Below are positions 50,652 through 59,642 of a stretch of DNA of 64,000 bases, piece after piece. The notes below the pieces were generated by a model. That model ran no database searches and was not told where the DNA came from. It was given only the letters and a program-made list of their open reading frames with translations. Origin of the DNA: Haloplanus salinarum. Lineage in GTDB: Archaea; Halobacteriota; Halobacteria; Halobacteriales; Haloferacaceae. The position numbers and the translations under genes are program-made. The DNA lies in the NCBI RefSeq assembly GCF_024498175.1, contig NZ_CP101823.1:930001-994000 (forward strand), in the 5' to 3' direction. Position 1 is the first letter of the stretch, and every line of letters starts with the position of its first letter.

Positions 50652-52271
50652 ATGACCGGACAGACGCTCCGTCCGTTCCTGACGCGGGCGGCGACGCTGT
50701 ACCCCGACCGGGCGGTCGTCGCGCGGACGGGAGCCGGGGAGACCCGAGACACGTACGCGGGCTACGCCGACCGCGTGCGCCGACTGGCGAGCGCCCTGCG
50801 CGCGGCGGGGATCGGCCGCGGCGACCGCGTCGCGACCCTCTGTTGGAACCACGGCAGGCATTTCGAGGCCTACTTCGCGGTGCCCGCTCTCGGCGCGCAA
50901 CTGCACACGATCAACCCGCTGCTCCCGGCCGACGACGTGCGACGGATCGTCGCGGAGGCGGCGGACCGTCTCCTGTTGGTCGACCCCTCGCTGACCGACG
51001 CGCTCCGTGCGGCCTACGACCCCGACGCCTTCGAGAGCGTCGAACGGGTCGTCGTCGTCGGATCGACGGAGCCGGACCTCCCCCTTCCGACGACGGGGTT
51101 CTCCGAGTTCGTCGCCGCCCACGACGCGGACGGCGACCTGCCGGCCCTCGACGGCGACGACCCCGCCGGCCTGTGTTACTCCTCGGGGACGACCGGCGAT
51201 CCGAAGGGGGTCGAGTACACCCAGCGGATGCTCTGGAGTCACACCATGGCGATCATGACGCCGATGGGGTTGGATATCGCCGACTCGGACGTCGTCATGC
51301 CCGTCGTCCCGATGTTCCACATCAACGCCTGGGGACTCCCCTACGCCGCGACGGCGGCGGGGGCAAAGCAGGTTTACCCCGGCCCCTCGCCCGACCCCGC
51401 GGACCTCGTCGGCCTGATCGAACGCGAGGGCGTCACGCTCACCGCCGGGGTGCCGACCGTGTGGCTCGGCGTCCTCGACTACCTGGAGGACCACGACGCC
51501 GACCTCTCGACGCTCTCCCGGGTCGTCGTCGGGGGCGCGGCGCCGCCCGAGCGGCTGATCCGTGCGTTCGACGACCGGGGCGTCGAGGTGGTCCACGGCT
51601 GGGGGATGACCGAGACGGCTCCCGTCGGCGCCGTCTCCCACCTCAAGCCCGAACTCCGCGACGCGGACTACGAGACGCGCCTGGAAAAGCGCAAGAAACA
51701 GGGCCTGATCCTCCCGGGACTGGAGTTCGAGGTGGTCGACGACGACGGCGACTCCGTCCCCCACGACGGCGAGTCGATGGGCGAACTCCGGGTGCGGGGG
51801 CCCTGGGTCGCAGAGGGGTACGTCGACGGTAACGGCGACGCCTTCGACGGCTCGTGGCTCCGCACCGGCGACGTGGTCACCGTCGACCCCGATGGGTACG
51901 TGGAACTCGTCGACCGGGCCGCGGACGTGATCAAGTCCGGCGGGGAGTGGATCTCCTCACAGGCCGTCGAGAACGCCATCATGAGCCACGGGGCGGTGAG
52001 CGAGGCGGCGGTCGTCGGCGTCCCCCACGAGCGCTGGGGGGAGCGCCCGGTCGCCTACGTCGTGGCCGACGCGGCCCGCGACGACCTGATCGCGGCCGTC
52101 TCGGCCGAGGTCCGCCGGGAGTTCCCGGACTGGTGGGTGCCCGACCGCTTCGAGTTCGTCGAGTCCATCCCCAAGACCGCGACGGGGAAGTTCGCGAAGA
52201 CGGCGCTCCGGGCGCGACACGAGGACCCGCTGGCGGGGCCGGTCGCAGCCGAACCGCCGGACAGCGCCTAA
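50652..52271 (+). CDS. AMP-forming acyl-CoA ligase (medium/long-chain type)
   Basis: This 539-residue ANL-superfamily enzyme has P-loop YSSGTTGDPKGVEYTQ, GWGMTETAPVGAVS, the hinge RTGDVVTVDPDGYVELVDRA and the catalytic Lys in PKTATGKFAKTAL near the end. The layout and length match fatty-acyl-CoA synthetases of the FadD3/AlkK type. It would activate carboxylic acids with ATP for beta-oxidation or other use. Chain length is not readable. The ATG at 50652 is supported by its box, and the longer frame upstream is a shadow. Its stop overlaps the convergent GIDE-like gene. Confidence 0.88.
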   Translation: MTGQTLRPFLTRAATLYPDRAVVARTGAGETRDTYAGYADRVRRLASALRAAGIGRGDRVATLCWNHGRHFEAYFAVPALGAQLHTINPLLPADDVRRIVAEAADRLLLVDPSLTDALRAAYDPDAFESVERVVVVGSTEPDLPLPTTGFSEFVAAHDADGDLPALDGDDPAGLCYSSGTTGDPKGVEYTQRMLWSHTMAIMTPMGLDIADSDVVMPVVPMFHINAWGLPYAATAAGAKQVYPGPSPDPADLVGLIEREGVTLTAGVPTVWLGVLDYLEDHDADLSTLSRVVVGGAAPPERLIRAFDDRGVEVVHGWGMTETAPVGAVSHLKPELRDADYETRLEKRKKQGLILPGLEFEVVDDDGDSVPHDGESMGELRVRGPWVAEGYVDGNGDAFDGSWLRTGDVVTVDPDGYVELVDRAADVIKSGGEWISSQAVENAIMSHGAVSEAAVVGVPHERWGERPVAYVVADAARDDLIAAVSAEVRREFPDWWVPDRFEFVESIPKTATGKFAKTALRARHEDPLAGPVAAEPPDSA

Positions 52272-53008
52272 CCGACGATCAGGAGGCCGGCGCCGAGCGC
52301 GGCGGCGAACACGCCGACGAGCAGTCCGGCGACCGCCGTCTTCGACAGCCGGAGGAGGGCCCGAATCGGCGAGCCGTCGACGACGAGCAGCGGGTCGAGG
52401 CGGCCGTCGACGACTCGGCCGACGACGGTCACCGACTCGCCGGGCGAGAGGCGACGTTCGGCGTACCGGCGCCTTCCGAGCGAGAGCGCGCGGGCGAGGG
52501 GGGCGAGCAACGCGGGCGGCGACCGGAACCCGGATTCCGGGCCCACCCCCGCGGTCCCGCGTTCGTAGTCGGCGATCCGGGCCGGCGGCGTCTCGCCGGC
52601 TCCGACCGTGGCGACGACGGTCGGATCGAGGGCGACGGTCCGGGACGGGGCGTCGACCGGGACCGTCGCGTGGGGGGTCCGCAGGGCGAAGGGTCGGCTC
52701 CGGGCCGGATCGTGAATCGTCACGTCGGTCGGGAGGAGGAAGCTCCCGACGCGTCGCTCCTCGACCACCGGGCGCAGGACGACGCAGTCGACGCCGCTGA
52801 ACGGCGCCTCGATCGACTCGCCCTCGGCTTCGACGGTGCCGGTGAGACGGACGAGCGCTCCCTCCGCGCCGTCGATCCGCGACACCGTCTCGGCGCGCAG
52901 GAGGGAACTCGACCGCCACACGTACCGCAGGCTGACGAGCGTGATCAGCAGGCCGACGGCGAGGAGGGCGAGACCGAAGAGGGAGGGGGTGGGGAGATCG
53001 GCGGGCAT
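52268..53008 (-). CDS. Membrane protein with GIDE-like domain
   Basis: This 246-residue protein has one N-terminal helix (about 9-27) and C-terminal hydrophobic segment(s) (about 220-244). The region between contains VRLTGTVEAEGESIEAPFSG followed by a conserved Cys (VDCVVLRP). It resembles the GIDE domain (RING-type E3 ubiquitin ligase MUL1/MAPL family), where a Cys-bearing, all-beta part lies between two helices. There is no RING finger here, so a ligase activity is not implied. The family function in archaea is unknown. It lies 18 bases after the Fe-alcohol dehydrogenase gene on the same strand and could be co-transcribed with it. Confidence 0.65.
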   Translation of the reverse strand: MPADLPTPSLFGLALLAVGLLITLVSLRYVWRSSSLLRAETVSRIDGAEGALVRLTGTVEAEGESIEAPFSGVDCVVLRPVVEERRVGSFLLPTDVTIHDPARSRPFALRTPHATVPVDAPSRTVALDPTVVATVGAGETPPARIADYERGTAGVGPESGFRSPPALLAPLARALSLGRRRYAERRLSPGESVTVVGRVVDGRLDPLLVVDGSPIRALLRLSKTAVAGLLVGVFAAALGAGLLIVG

Positions 53009-53026
53009 GTGGAGGGCTCGGTGTCG

Positions 53027-54259
53027 TCAGGAGCGGCGCGGGCTGTCCGGCGCGAGCGCGTCGTCGTAGATGGTGACGTAGAGGTCGGCGATCTCCTCGC
53101 GGGTCGGCTTCCGGGGGTTGTTGTCGGGCGACCCGGAGTCGATGGCGTCCTGTGTCATCTCGTCGACCACGTCGAGATACGCCTCGCGGGCGGGTACCTC
53201 GCCGAAGTCGTCGAGGTAGCCGGTGAGGTTCAGGTCGGCACAGAGGTCGAGCACGCCGTCGGCGGCCGCGTCGGCGGCCTGACGCGTCGAGTCGTCCGTA
53301 TCGGCGGCGTCGAGGATGCGCGCGACCTCGGCGTACTTCTCGGGTGCGGCCATCGCGGAGAAGTCGACGACGTAGGGGAGGATGAGCCCGTTCGCGAGTC
53401 CGTGGGGGATGTGGAGTTGCGCGCCGAGGGGGCGAGCGAGGCCGTGGACCAGCGCCACGGAGGCGTTGGTGAAGGCCTGTCCGGCCTGGAGTTGGCCGAC
53501 CATCACGTCGGCGCGGGCGTCGAGGTTGTCGCCGTTGGCCCACGCGACCGGCAGCGAGCGGGCGATACGTTCCATGGCCTCCTCGGCGTAGCCGTCGGGG
53601 ACGCTGTAGGACTTCACCGAGACGTAGGCCTCGATGGCGTGGGTGAGAGCGTCGATGCCCGTGAAGGCCGTGTGGCTCTTGGGGAGCGACTGCGTGAGGA
53701 CGGGATCCTCGATGGCGACGTCGGGCACGACGTTCGCGGAGACGATGAGGAACTTCGTCGACGTGGACTCGTCGCTGACGACCACCGAGCGGGTCGCCTC
53801 GCTACCCGTGCCGGCGGTGGTGTTGACCGCGATCAGCGGCGGCGTCGGGGTGGGCACGCCCTCGTAGCCGGCGCGGTCGACGCCGAAGTCGCGGATCGAC
53901 CCCTCGTTGGTCGCGAGGATGCCGACCCCCTTGCCCGTGTCGATGGAGGAGCCGCCGCCGAGGGTGACGATCATGTCACAGTCCTCGCGGTCGTAGAGCG
54001 CGTACGCGTACTCGATGTTCTCGACGGTCGGATCGGGGCGGACGTCCGTGTAGACGACGGGGTCGACGCCCGCGGCCTCCAACCCGTCGGTCACGGCGTC
54101 GCCGTGAAACTCGAAGATCTGTTCGGTGGCGACGACGAGTGCGGTGTCGCCGTACCGGGCGGCGTGACCGCCGAGGGCCTCGACCGCCCCGGCGCCGAGT
54201 TCGATCCGGCCGGGCGAGACGACCGTCCGCGTCTCGCTCGCGAGTACCGTGTCGTGCAT
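53027..54259 (-). CDS. Iron-containing alcohol dehydrogenase
   Basis: This 410-residue group III alcohol dehydrogenase has LGGGSSIDTGKGVGIL (NAD site). The metal ligands are distributed over DPVLTQSLPKSHTAFTGIDALTHA (Asp and His), VHGLARPLGAQLHIPHGLAN (two His) and the family pattern. It oxidises alcohols or reduces aldehydes with NAD(P). The exact substrate (ethanol, butanol, lactaldehyde, glycerol) is unknown. ATG at 54259 was chosen over a longer open frame because the enzyme's N-terminal strand follows directly. A box near 54292 (tataag on the minus strand) lies about 33 bases upstream. Confidence 0.88.
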   Translation of the reverse strand: MHDTVLASETRTVVSPGRIELGAGAVEALGGHAARYGDTALVVATEQIFEFHGDAVTDGLEAAGVDPVVYTDVRPDPTVENIEYAYALYDREDCDMIVTLGGGSSIDTGKGVGILATNEGSIRDFGVDRAGYEGVPTPTPPLIAVNTTAGTGSEATRSVVVSDESTSTKFLIVSANVVPDVAIEDPVLTQSLPKSHTAFTGIDALTHAIEAYVSVKSYSVPDGYAEEAMERIARSLPVAWANGDNLDARADVMVGQLQAGQAFTNASVALVHGLARPLGAQLHIPHGLANGLILPYVVDFSAMAAPEKYAEVARILDAADTDDSTRQAADAAADGVLDLCADLNLTGYLDDFGEVPAREAYLDVVDEMTQDAIDSGSPDNNPRKPTREEIADLYVTIYDDALAPDSPRRS

Positions 54260-54325
54260 GACACCCTCACGGTCGTTCGTCTCGGTCTTATACCTCGGGG
54301 TCGGTTGCCGCGGTGGCCACACCCC

Positions 54326-54997
54326 TCAGTTGCTCGGCAGGCGTGGCTGGAGGACGGAGACGAAGGCGTCCAGGTCGCGGGTCTGGTACCAGGCGGTCCC
54401 GGGGCCGGTGAACTCGAAGACCAGGCCCTCGCCGCCGAGGAGCGTCGACTTCAGGCCGCCGACGCTCCGCGTCTCGAAGTCGACCGTGTCGTCCCACGCG
54501 ACCAGGTGTTCGTTGTCGAGGACGTACGACTCGCCGGCGTCGAGGTCGAGGCGTTCGAGACCGCCGTAGGCGTCGACGAAGGCCGTGCCCGTCCCCTTCA
54601 GCGCGAGGGGCGTCAGGCTGGCCTCGCCGAGCATCGAGTTCAGCCCGCCGAGTTCGCTGTCGATGTCCACCCCGGGCGTCGCGGCGAGGAAGGCCCCGTC
54701 GGTGGTGTACAGCGTCTCGTCGTCGAGTTCGTGTTCCATCACGTCGCCGGGCGTCGACGGCGCGAGCGTCACCGTCCCCGGGCCGCCCTCGGCGACGAAC
54801 TCGTTCGCGAACATGGACTCGCCGCCGAGCATGGATTTCGCGGAACTGAGCAGGCCGTCCCGACTGGTCGACGTCTCGACGGCGACGTTCGGCGAGTGGC
54901 CGACCATCGCTCCGGGTTCCGCGACGAGGGTTTCGCCCGCGTCGAGTTCGACGGTCAGGTGTGTATACGACGGTCGGTGCGTGAATTCGGCGTTCAT
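54326..54997 (-). CDS. AIM24/TIGR00266 family protein
   Basis: This 223-residue beta-rich protein starts MNAEFTHRPSYTHLTVELD. The motif EPGAMVGHSPNVAVET and several glycine-rich turns are typical of the AIM24 (tryptophan RNA-binding-attenuator-like) fold. Mitochondrial AIM24 affects inner-membrane architecture. In prokaryotes its role is unknown. An alternative GTG three codons upstream (55006) would sit about 29 bases from the TATA-like ttatg at about 55035, so that start is equally possible. It is convergent with nothing and divergent from the flavin reductase gene. Confidence 0.82.
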   Translation of the reverse strand: MNAEFTHRPSYTHLTVELDAGETLVAEPGAMVGHSPNVAVETSTSRDGLLSSAKSMLGGESMFANEFVAEGGPGTVTLAPSTPGDVMEHELDDETLYTTDGAFLAATPGVDIDSELGGLNSMLGEASLTPLALKGTGTAFVDAYGGLERLDLDAGESYVLDNEHLVAWDDTVDFETRSVGGLKSTLLGGEGLVFEFTGPGTAWYQTRDLDAFVSVLQPRLPSN

Positions 54998-55092
54998 GGA
55001 GGGCACCTACCGTCACAGGCGTCGAAGAGGGACATAACTCTTGTCCAGCGTTTCGGCGCGAGAACCGCACCGCCCCCGATCGATCGGCCAAG

Positions 55093-55099
55093 GTTTATC
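55093..55099 (+). promoter_or_regulatory. TATA-like box of the flavin oxidoreductase gene
   Basis: gtttatc is centred 28 bases before the ATG at 55124. Confidence 0.45.
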
Positions 55100-55123
55100 C
55101 TCGCCCGCCGCGGTTGCACGGAT

Positions 55124-55747
55124 ATGCCTCAGGTCACGGTCGAATCCGTCGAGTCCGTCGGCGAGCGGACGGTCGCGCTGGAACTACGGACGCCCGACGG
55201 CTTCGACGCCGCCCCCGGCCAGTTCCTGCTGGTTCGGGCGACCGTCGACGGGGTCGAAGAAACCGGCTACTACACCCTCTCATCGCCGGACGCCGAGGGG
55301 CGTATGGAGGTAACCGTCGAGTACGTCCCCGAGGGGACGCTCGCGCCGTGGCTGGCCGAGCGGAGCCCGGGAGACACGGTAGAGATCGAGGGCCCCTTCG
55401 GCGACGTTCGCTACACCGGCGAGGGGTCGGCGGTCGTTCTCGCCGAGGGACCGGGCATCGGCCCGGCGGTGGGCATCGCCGAGCGCGCCCGGGCGGGCGA
55501 CCACGACGCGACGGTCGTCTTCTGGGGGCAGGATCCGCCCCACCGGAACCGGCTGGACGCCCTCGAGGCCGACGGCGCGACGGTCATGGTGGTCGAGTCG
55601 CTGGACGAAGCGACGGACGCCATCGCCGCCGACGACGACGCGACGGTGTACGTCTTCGGCTTCGAGTCGTTCGTCAGGGACGCCAAGACGGTGGCCGAGG
55701 CCGTCGGCATCGACGACCTCCGGGCCGAGAGCTTCGGGCCGCGGTAG
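55124..55747 (+). CDS. Small ferredoxin-reductase-like flavoprotein
   Basis: The 207-residue protein has an N-terminal FAD-binding domain with GYYTLSSPD (variant of the RxYS flavin motif) and IEGPFGDVRY. The NAD(P)-binding half begins LAEGPGIGPAVGIAERA. The protein is shorter than typical FNRs (about 230-280 residues), and the C-terminal half lacks most of the usual NADPH motif. It may use a different electron donor or partner. The ATG at 55124 has gtttatc 28 bases upstream. No iron-sulfur or heme partner is adjacent. Confidence 0.8.
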   Translation: MPQVTVESVESVGERTVALELRTPDGFDAAPGQFLLVRATVDGVEETGYYTLSSPDAEGRMEVTVEYVPEGTLAPWLAERSPGDTVEIEGPFGDVRYTGEGSAVVLAEGPGIGPAVGIAERARAGDHDATVVFWGQDPPHRNRLDALEADGATVMVVESLDEATDAIAADDDATVYVFGFESFVRDAKTVAEAVGIDDLRAESFGPR

Positions 55748-55800
55748 TCGCGCCCGGTCCGGTTCGCCCGGTCGGGGTGTGACGGCGTACGGACCGACCG

Positions 55801-57807
55801 CTACCGCGCGCTCTCGATTTCGTCCAGCGCCTCCGGGTTCTCGATGCTGCTCATGTCGCCGAGTTCCTCGCCGCGGTGGACGGCCTCGATAGCCCGGCGG
55901 ATGATCTTCCCGCTCTGGGTCTTGGGGAAGGCGTCGACGAAGCGGACCTCGCGGGGCCGGAACGGCTTGCCGAGTTCCTCGCCGACCGTCTCCCGGATCG
56001 CCTCGCGCAGGTCGTCGGACTCCGCCTCGCCGGCTTCGAGGACGGTATAGAGGACGACTGCCGTCCCGGTCGTGTCGTCGTCCGCGCCGATGGCGGCGGC
56101 CTGGTTCACCGCACCGTGTTCCATCGCGGCGCCCTCCACTTCCGCCGGACCGACCTTCCGCCCCGCGACGTTGAGGGCGTCGTCCGCGCGGCCGTGGAGG
56201 AACCAGAATCCGTCCGCGTCCTGCTGGGCCCAGTCGCCGTGGTCCCACAGGTCCGGCCAGGTGCTCCAGTACTCCTCGAGGTAGCGTTCGTCGCCGCTCC
56301 ACAGCGACTTCGTCATGCTCGGACAGGAGTCGCGCGCGACGAGGAAGCCACGCTCGTGGGCGTCGGCCACGGACTCGCCGTCGCGGTCGACGATGTCGAT
56401 GTCCATCCCCAGACCCGGGCCGCCGAGGGTGCAGGGCTTGAGCGGGCTGATCGGCATCGGCATGAGAAAGCAGCCCATGATCTCGGTCCCGCCCGAGATG
56501 TTGATAATCGGGGTGTCACCGCCGCCGACTTCCTCGTAGAACCAGAGCCACGACTCGGGGTCCCAGGGCTCGCCGGTCGACCCCAACACGCGGAGGGTAG
56601 AGAGGTCGTGGCCCTCGACCCACTCGTCGCCCCGCTTGCGGAGCGCCCGGATGGCGGTGGGGGAGATGCCGAACTGCGTGATGCCGTGGTCGTCGATCAT
56701 CCGCCAGAACCGGTCCGGCTCCGGGTGGTCCGGTGCGCCCTCGTACATGAAGACCGTGCCGCCGTGGGCGTGGGTCCCGAGCAGGGTCCACGGTCCCATC
56801 ATCCAGCCGATGTCGCTGACCCAGAAGAAGCGATCCGAGGGCTTGAGGTCCATCCCGAAGTACACCTCCTTGGCCGCCTGCAGGAGCGCGCCCGCGTGGG
56901 TGTGGACGATGCCCTTCGGCTTGCCGGTCGTCCCCGAGGAGTACAGGAGCATCGACTCCTGGCTCGCGTCGAGCGATTTCGTCTCGTAATCGTCGTCGGC
57001 CGCGCCGACCGCCTCGGTCCACCGCTCGTCCCGGTCGTCGTTCCACGGGATCGCCCCGTCGCTCGCGAGGCCGAGTCGGTCGTAGACGACGACGTGTTCG
57101 ACGTGGCCCGCCTGCTCGATGGCCTCGTCGGCTGTACCCTTCAGTCGGACGTGGTCGCCCCGGCGGTAGAAGCCGTCGCCCGTGAACAGGACCGAGGCCT
57201 CGGCGTCGTCGATACGGGTGGCCGTCGCGTCGACGCCGAACCCCGAGAACACCGGGACGGCGACGGCACCCACCTTGAGACAGCCATAGAGGATGGCGAT
57301 CACCTCCGGCACCATGGGCATGTAGAGCGCGACGGTGTCGCCCGTGCCCACGTCACGTGACTCCAGGTAGTTCGCCACGCGGTTGGCCTCGCGGTGGAGT
57401 TCGTGGTACGTGAGCTCCCGCACCTCGCCGGGTTCCCCCTCCCAGATGCAGGCGACCTTGTTGCGGGTCTCGGCGTCGGGCGCGGCGTGTCGGTCGAGGA
57501 CGTTGTGGGCGGCGTTGAGGCGCGCGCCGGGGAACCACTCGGTGAACTGCGGGCCCTCGGCGTCGTTACGGATCGCGTCGTACCCCTCGTCGAACTCGAT
57601 ACCGAGGTAGTCGACGAGTTCGTCCCAGAACCAGTCGACGCCGGAGCGTGGCTCGCCCGGGACCGTCGAGGTGGTGCGCTCGATCAACTCGTCGTAGTCG
57701 TCGATGTCGTACGTCTCCATGAAATCGTGGACGTTGGTCGACTCGACGAACTCCCGTGAGGGCCGGTGAACCACCCCGTCCGTCCGCTTTCCGCGTTCCG
57801 GATCCAT
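55801..57807 (-). CDS. Acetyl/propionyl-CoA synthetase-like AMP-forming ligase
   Basis: This 668-residue ANL enzyme of the ACS type has YSSGTTGKPKGIVHTHAG, GGTEIMGCF, HGRADDALNVAGRKVGPAEV and the catalytic Lys in PKTQSGKIIRRAI near residue 634. Its N-terminus has the ACS cap with WFPGARLNAAHNVLDRHA. It would activate short-chain acids with ATP, the AMP-forming counterpart of the ADP-forming Acd in this window. Several haloarchaeal paralogues have unclear substrates, so I give no symbol. ATG at 57807 has a TATA-like site about 27 bases upstream. Confidence 0.88.
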   Translation of the reverse strand: MDPERGKRTDGVVHRPSREFVESTNVHDFMETYDIDDYDELIERTTSTVPGEPRSGVDWFWDELVDYLGIEFDEGYDAIRNDAEGPQFTEWFPGARLNAAHNVLDRHAAPDAETRNKVACIWEGEPGEVRELTYHELHREANRVANYLESRDVGTGDTVALYMPMVPEVIAILYGCLKVGAVAVPVFSGFGVDATATRIDDAEASVLFTGDGFYRRGDHVRLKGTADEAIEQAGHVEHVVVYDRLGLASDGAIPWNDDRDERWTEAVGAADDDYETKSLDASQESMLLYSSGTTGKPKGIVHTHAGALLQAAKEVYFGMDLKPSDRFFWVSDIGWMMGPWTLLGTHAHGGTVFMYEGAPDHPEPDRFWRMIDDHGITQFGISPTAIRALRKRGDEWVEGHDLSTLRVLGSTGEPWDPESWLWFYEEVGGGDTPIINISGGTEIMGCFLMPMPISPLKPCTLGGPGLGMDIDIVDRDGESVADAHERGFLVARDSCPSMTKSLWSGDERYLEEYWSTWPDLWDHGDWAQQDADGFWFLHGRADDALNVAGRKVGPAEVEGAAMEHGAVNQAAAIGADDDTTGTAVVLYTVLEAGEAESDDLREAIRETVGEELGKPFRPREVRFVDAFPKTQSGKIIRRAIEAVHRGEELGDMSSIENPEALDEIESAR

Positions 57808-57873
57808 GGTGCGAACTCTACCATCGAACCCAATAGATGTTCGTGTCGGATGTCGGCGACTGCGACACGCCGA

Positions 57874-58665
57874 TCAGAGGAGCGCGAGCAGGTCGTCGTG
57901 AATCCGGCCGTTCGAGGCGACGAGGCCCTCGCTTCCCGGCGTCCACGGCTCGCCCGCGAGATCCGTCACCGTCCCGCCGGCGCGTTCGATCAGGTGGACG
58001 CCCGCGACGGTGTCCCACGGGTATGCCTCCGAGATGCCGACGGCGGCGTCGAGGTGACCGCCGGCGACGAGCGAGAGCGTCGTCTGGGCCGATCCGAAAC
58101 GGCGCACGTCGCCAACGTTCGGGGAGAGGGTGCCGAGAAGCGAGCCGTAGGCGCCGTCGCCCGTGTAGCGCAGCGTCGGCGCGACGAGGCTCGCCTCGAG
58201 GCCGGCCGTGTCGCTGACCGTCGCGGTGTCGCCGCCGTCGACCGGCCCGTCCGGGCGGTACGCGTCCCGAACGGCGTCCTCCGTGTCCGCGTGGTACTCG
58301 TCACCGAGCAGCGGGAGACAGTTCGCGGCGGCCACGGGGTCGCCGTCCTCGACGACGGCGACGCTCGTCGCCCACAGCGGCATGCCACGGACGTAGTTCG
58401 TCGTCCCGTCGATGGGATCGACGATCCACGCCGTCTCGCCGGACTGCAGGCGCTTGCGGCCGTCGCCCTCCTCGCCGATGACCGTCTCGTCGGGGTAGTC
58501 CTCGGCGAGCCGGTCGACGATCCGCTCCTGTGTCCGCCTGTCGGCCTCGGTGACGTAGTCGGTCGCCGACTCCTTCGTCTCGGCGTCGAGTCCGGTGCGA
58601 AACAGTTCCGTCGCGAGGGCCGCGCCGGCGCGGGCCGCGCGGACGGCCGTGGTCCGACGATCCAT
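57874..58665 (-). CDS. Inositol monophosphatase family phosphatase
   Basis: This 263-residue protein has the metal-site motifs GEEGDG, WIVDPIDGTTNYVRG (the D-P-I-D-G-T hallmark) and EAYPWDTVAGVHLIERAGG. It is a Mg2+-dependent, lithium-sensitive type phosphatase. In archaea this family acts as inositol-1-phosphatase and often as fructose-1,6-bisphosphatase, so gluconeogenesis is possible. ATG at 58665 has a box (cttatc, minus strand, 58689-58694) about 27 bases upstream. A 59-base gap separates it from the SDR gene on the same strand, and that box lies in the gap. Confidence 0.87.
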   Translation of the reverse strand: MDRRTTAVRAARAGAALATELFRTGLDAETKESATDYVTEADRRTQERIVDRLAEDYPDETVIGEEGDGRKRLQSGETAWIVDPIDGTTNYVRGMPLWATSVAVVEDGDPVAAANCLPLLGDEYHADTEDAVRDAYRPDGPVDGGDTATVSDTAGLEASLVAPTLRYTGDGAYGSLLGTLSPNVGDVRRFGSAQTTLSLVAGGHLDAAVGISEAYPWDTVAGVHLIERAGGTVTDLAGEPWTPGSEGLVASNGRIHDDLLALL

Positions 58666-58724
58666 CGCGTTGCTGTACCCGGCACGGTGATAAGAACGGT
58701 TCGGTTCCGGCGGGCGGCCGAGAG

Positions 58725-59501
58725 CTACTCGTTTCCGAACGCGTCGGCGGTGAAGCCGTCGTCGACGGTCAGAACGCTTCCCGTGGTGTAGGTGGCCGCG
58801 TCGCTGGCGAGGTAGATGGCGGCGCCGACGATCTCCTCGGGCTCGCCCATCCGGCCGTGGACCGTCCGGCGGACGATCTCCCGGTTCCGATCCGTCCCCT
58901 CGTCGTACGTCCCCGTCGTCTGCTCCGAGCGGACGAAGCCGGGCTTGATCGCGTTGACACGGATCTCGGGGCCGAGCTCCTTCGCGGCCACCCGGGTGAA
59001 CGAGTCGATCCCGCCTTTCGCCGTCGTGTACGGCACGAGGTTCGGGATCGCCGTCTGGTTCGAAATCGAGGAGATGGGGATGATCGACCCCTCGTCCATC
59101 CGCTCGGCGAACAGTTGGATCGCGCGGAAGGTTCCGTCGAGTTGGACGTCGAACACGCGCTGCCACTCCTCCTCGGTGCCGTCCGAGAGAGTCGACCGCG
59201 CGATGTAGCTCTGGGAGGTCACGAGCACGTCGACGCCGCCGAGTTCGTCGATCACGGCGTCACGCATCTCGACGATGCTCTCCCGGTCGGTCACGTCACA
59301 GGTCACCTCGACCGTCTCGGCGCCGAGGTCACGTAGGTCGGCCGCCGTCTCCGCGACCCGCTCCTCGGTCCGGCTCGTCGCTACCACGTCCGCGCCGTCG
59401 GCCGCGAAGCCACGCGCCAGCGCCCGTCCGATGCCGCTCGTGCCGCCGATGACGACCGCTCGCTTCCCTTCGACCGTCACGGGTGTGTGTTCGTAGGTCA
59501 C
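58725..59501 (-). CDS. Short-chain dehydrogenase/reductase
   Basis: This 258-residue classical SDR has GGTSGIGRALARGF (cofactor motif), CDVTDRES, and the catalytic Ser, Tyr and Lys in SSISNQTAIPNLVPYTTAKGG. The C-terminal GSVLTVDDGF is usual for the family. The long N-terminal residue run before the Rossmann strand is about 12 residues. It starts with GTG at 59501; no ATG fits. The family spans 3-oxoacyl-ACP-type reductases to sugar dehydrogenases, so the substrate is open. It is upstream of the IMPase gene on the same strand. Confidence 0.82.
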   Translation of the reverse strand: MTYEHTPVTVEGKRAVVIGGTSGIGRALARGFAADGADVVATSRTEERVAETAADLRDLGAETVEVTCDVTDRESIVEMRDAVIDELGGVDVLVTSQSYIARSTLSDGTEEEWQRVFDVQLDGTFRAIQLFAERMDEGSIIPISSISNQTAIPNLVPYTTAKGGIDSFTRVAAKELGPEIRVNAIKPGFVRSEQTTGTYDEGTDRNREIVRRTVHGRMGEPEEIVGAAIYLASDAATYTTGSVLTVDDGFTADAFGNE

Positions 59502-59642
59502 GGCAGGGCGGTCGGGGGTCGGGGACTTAGCCGTTGTCCCCGCGTCCCGGCTACCGGGACGCCAGCCCCCGGTGGGTCCGCGTTCCGATCAACTCCGTGT
59601 CAGTATCGGAAGCCTCTTTTTATATCCGCGAGTCATAGGGGT

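Noticed and set aside
51854-55747. Very long plus-strand open frame of 1297 codons
   Set aside because: It is a chance open frame in GC-rich DNA. It runs antisense across three recognised minus-strand genes (GIDE-like, Fe-alcohol dehydrogenase, AIM24). Only its last ~207 residues are real, the small flavoprotein starting at 55124.
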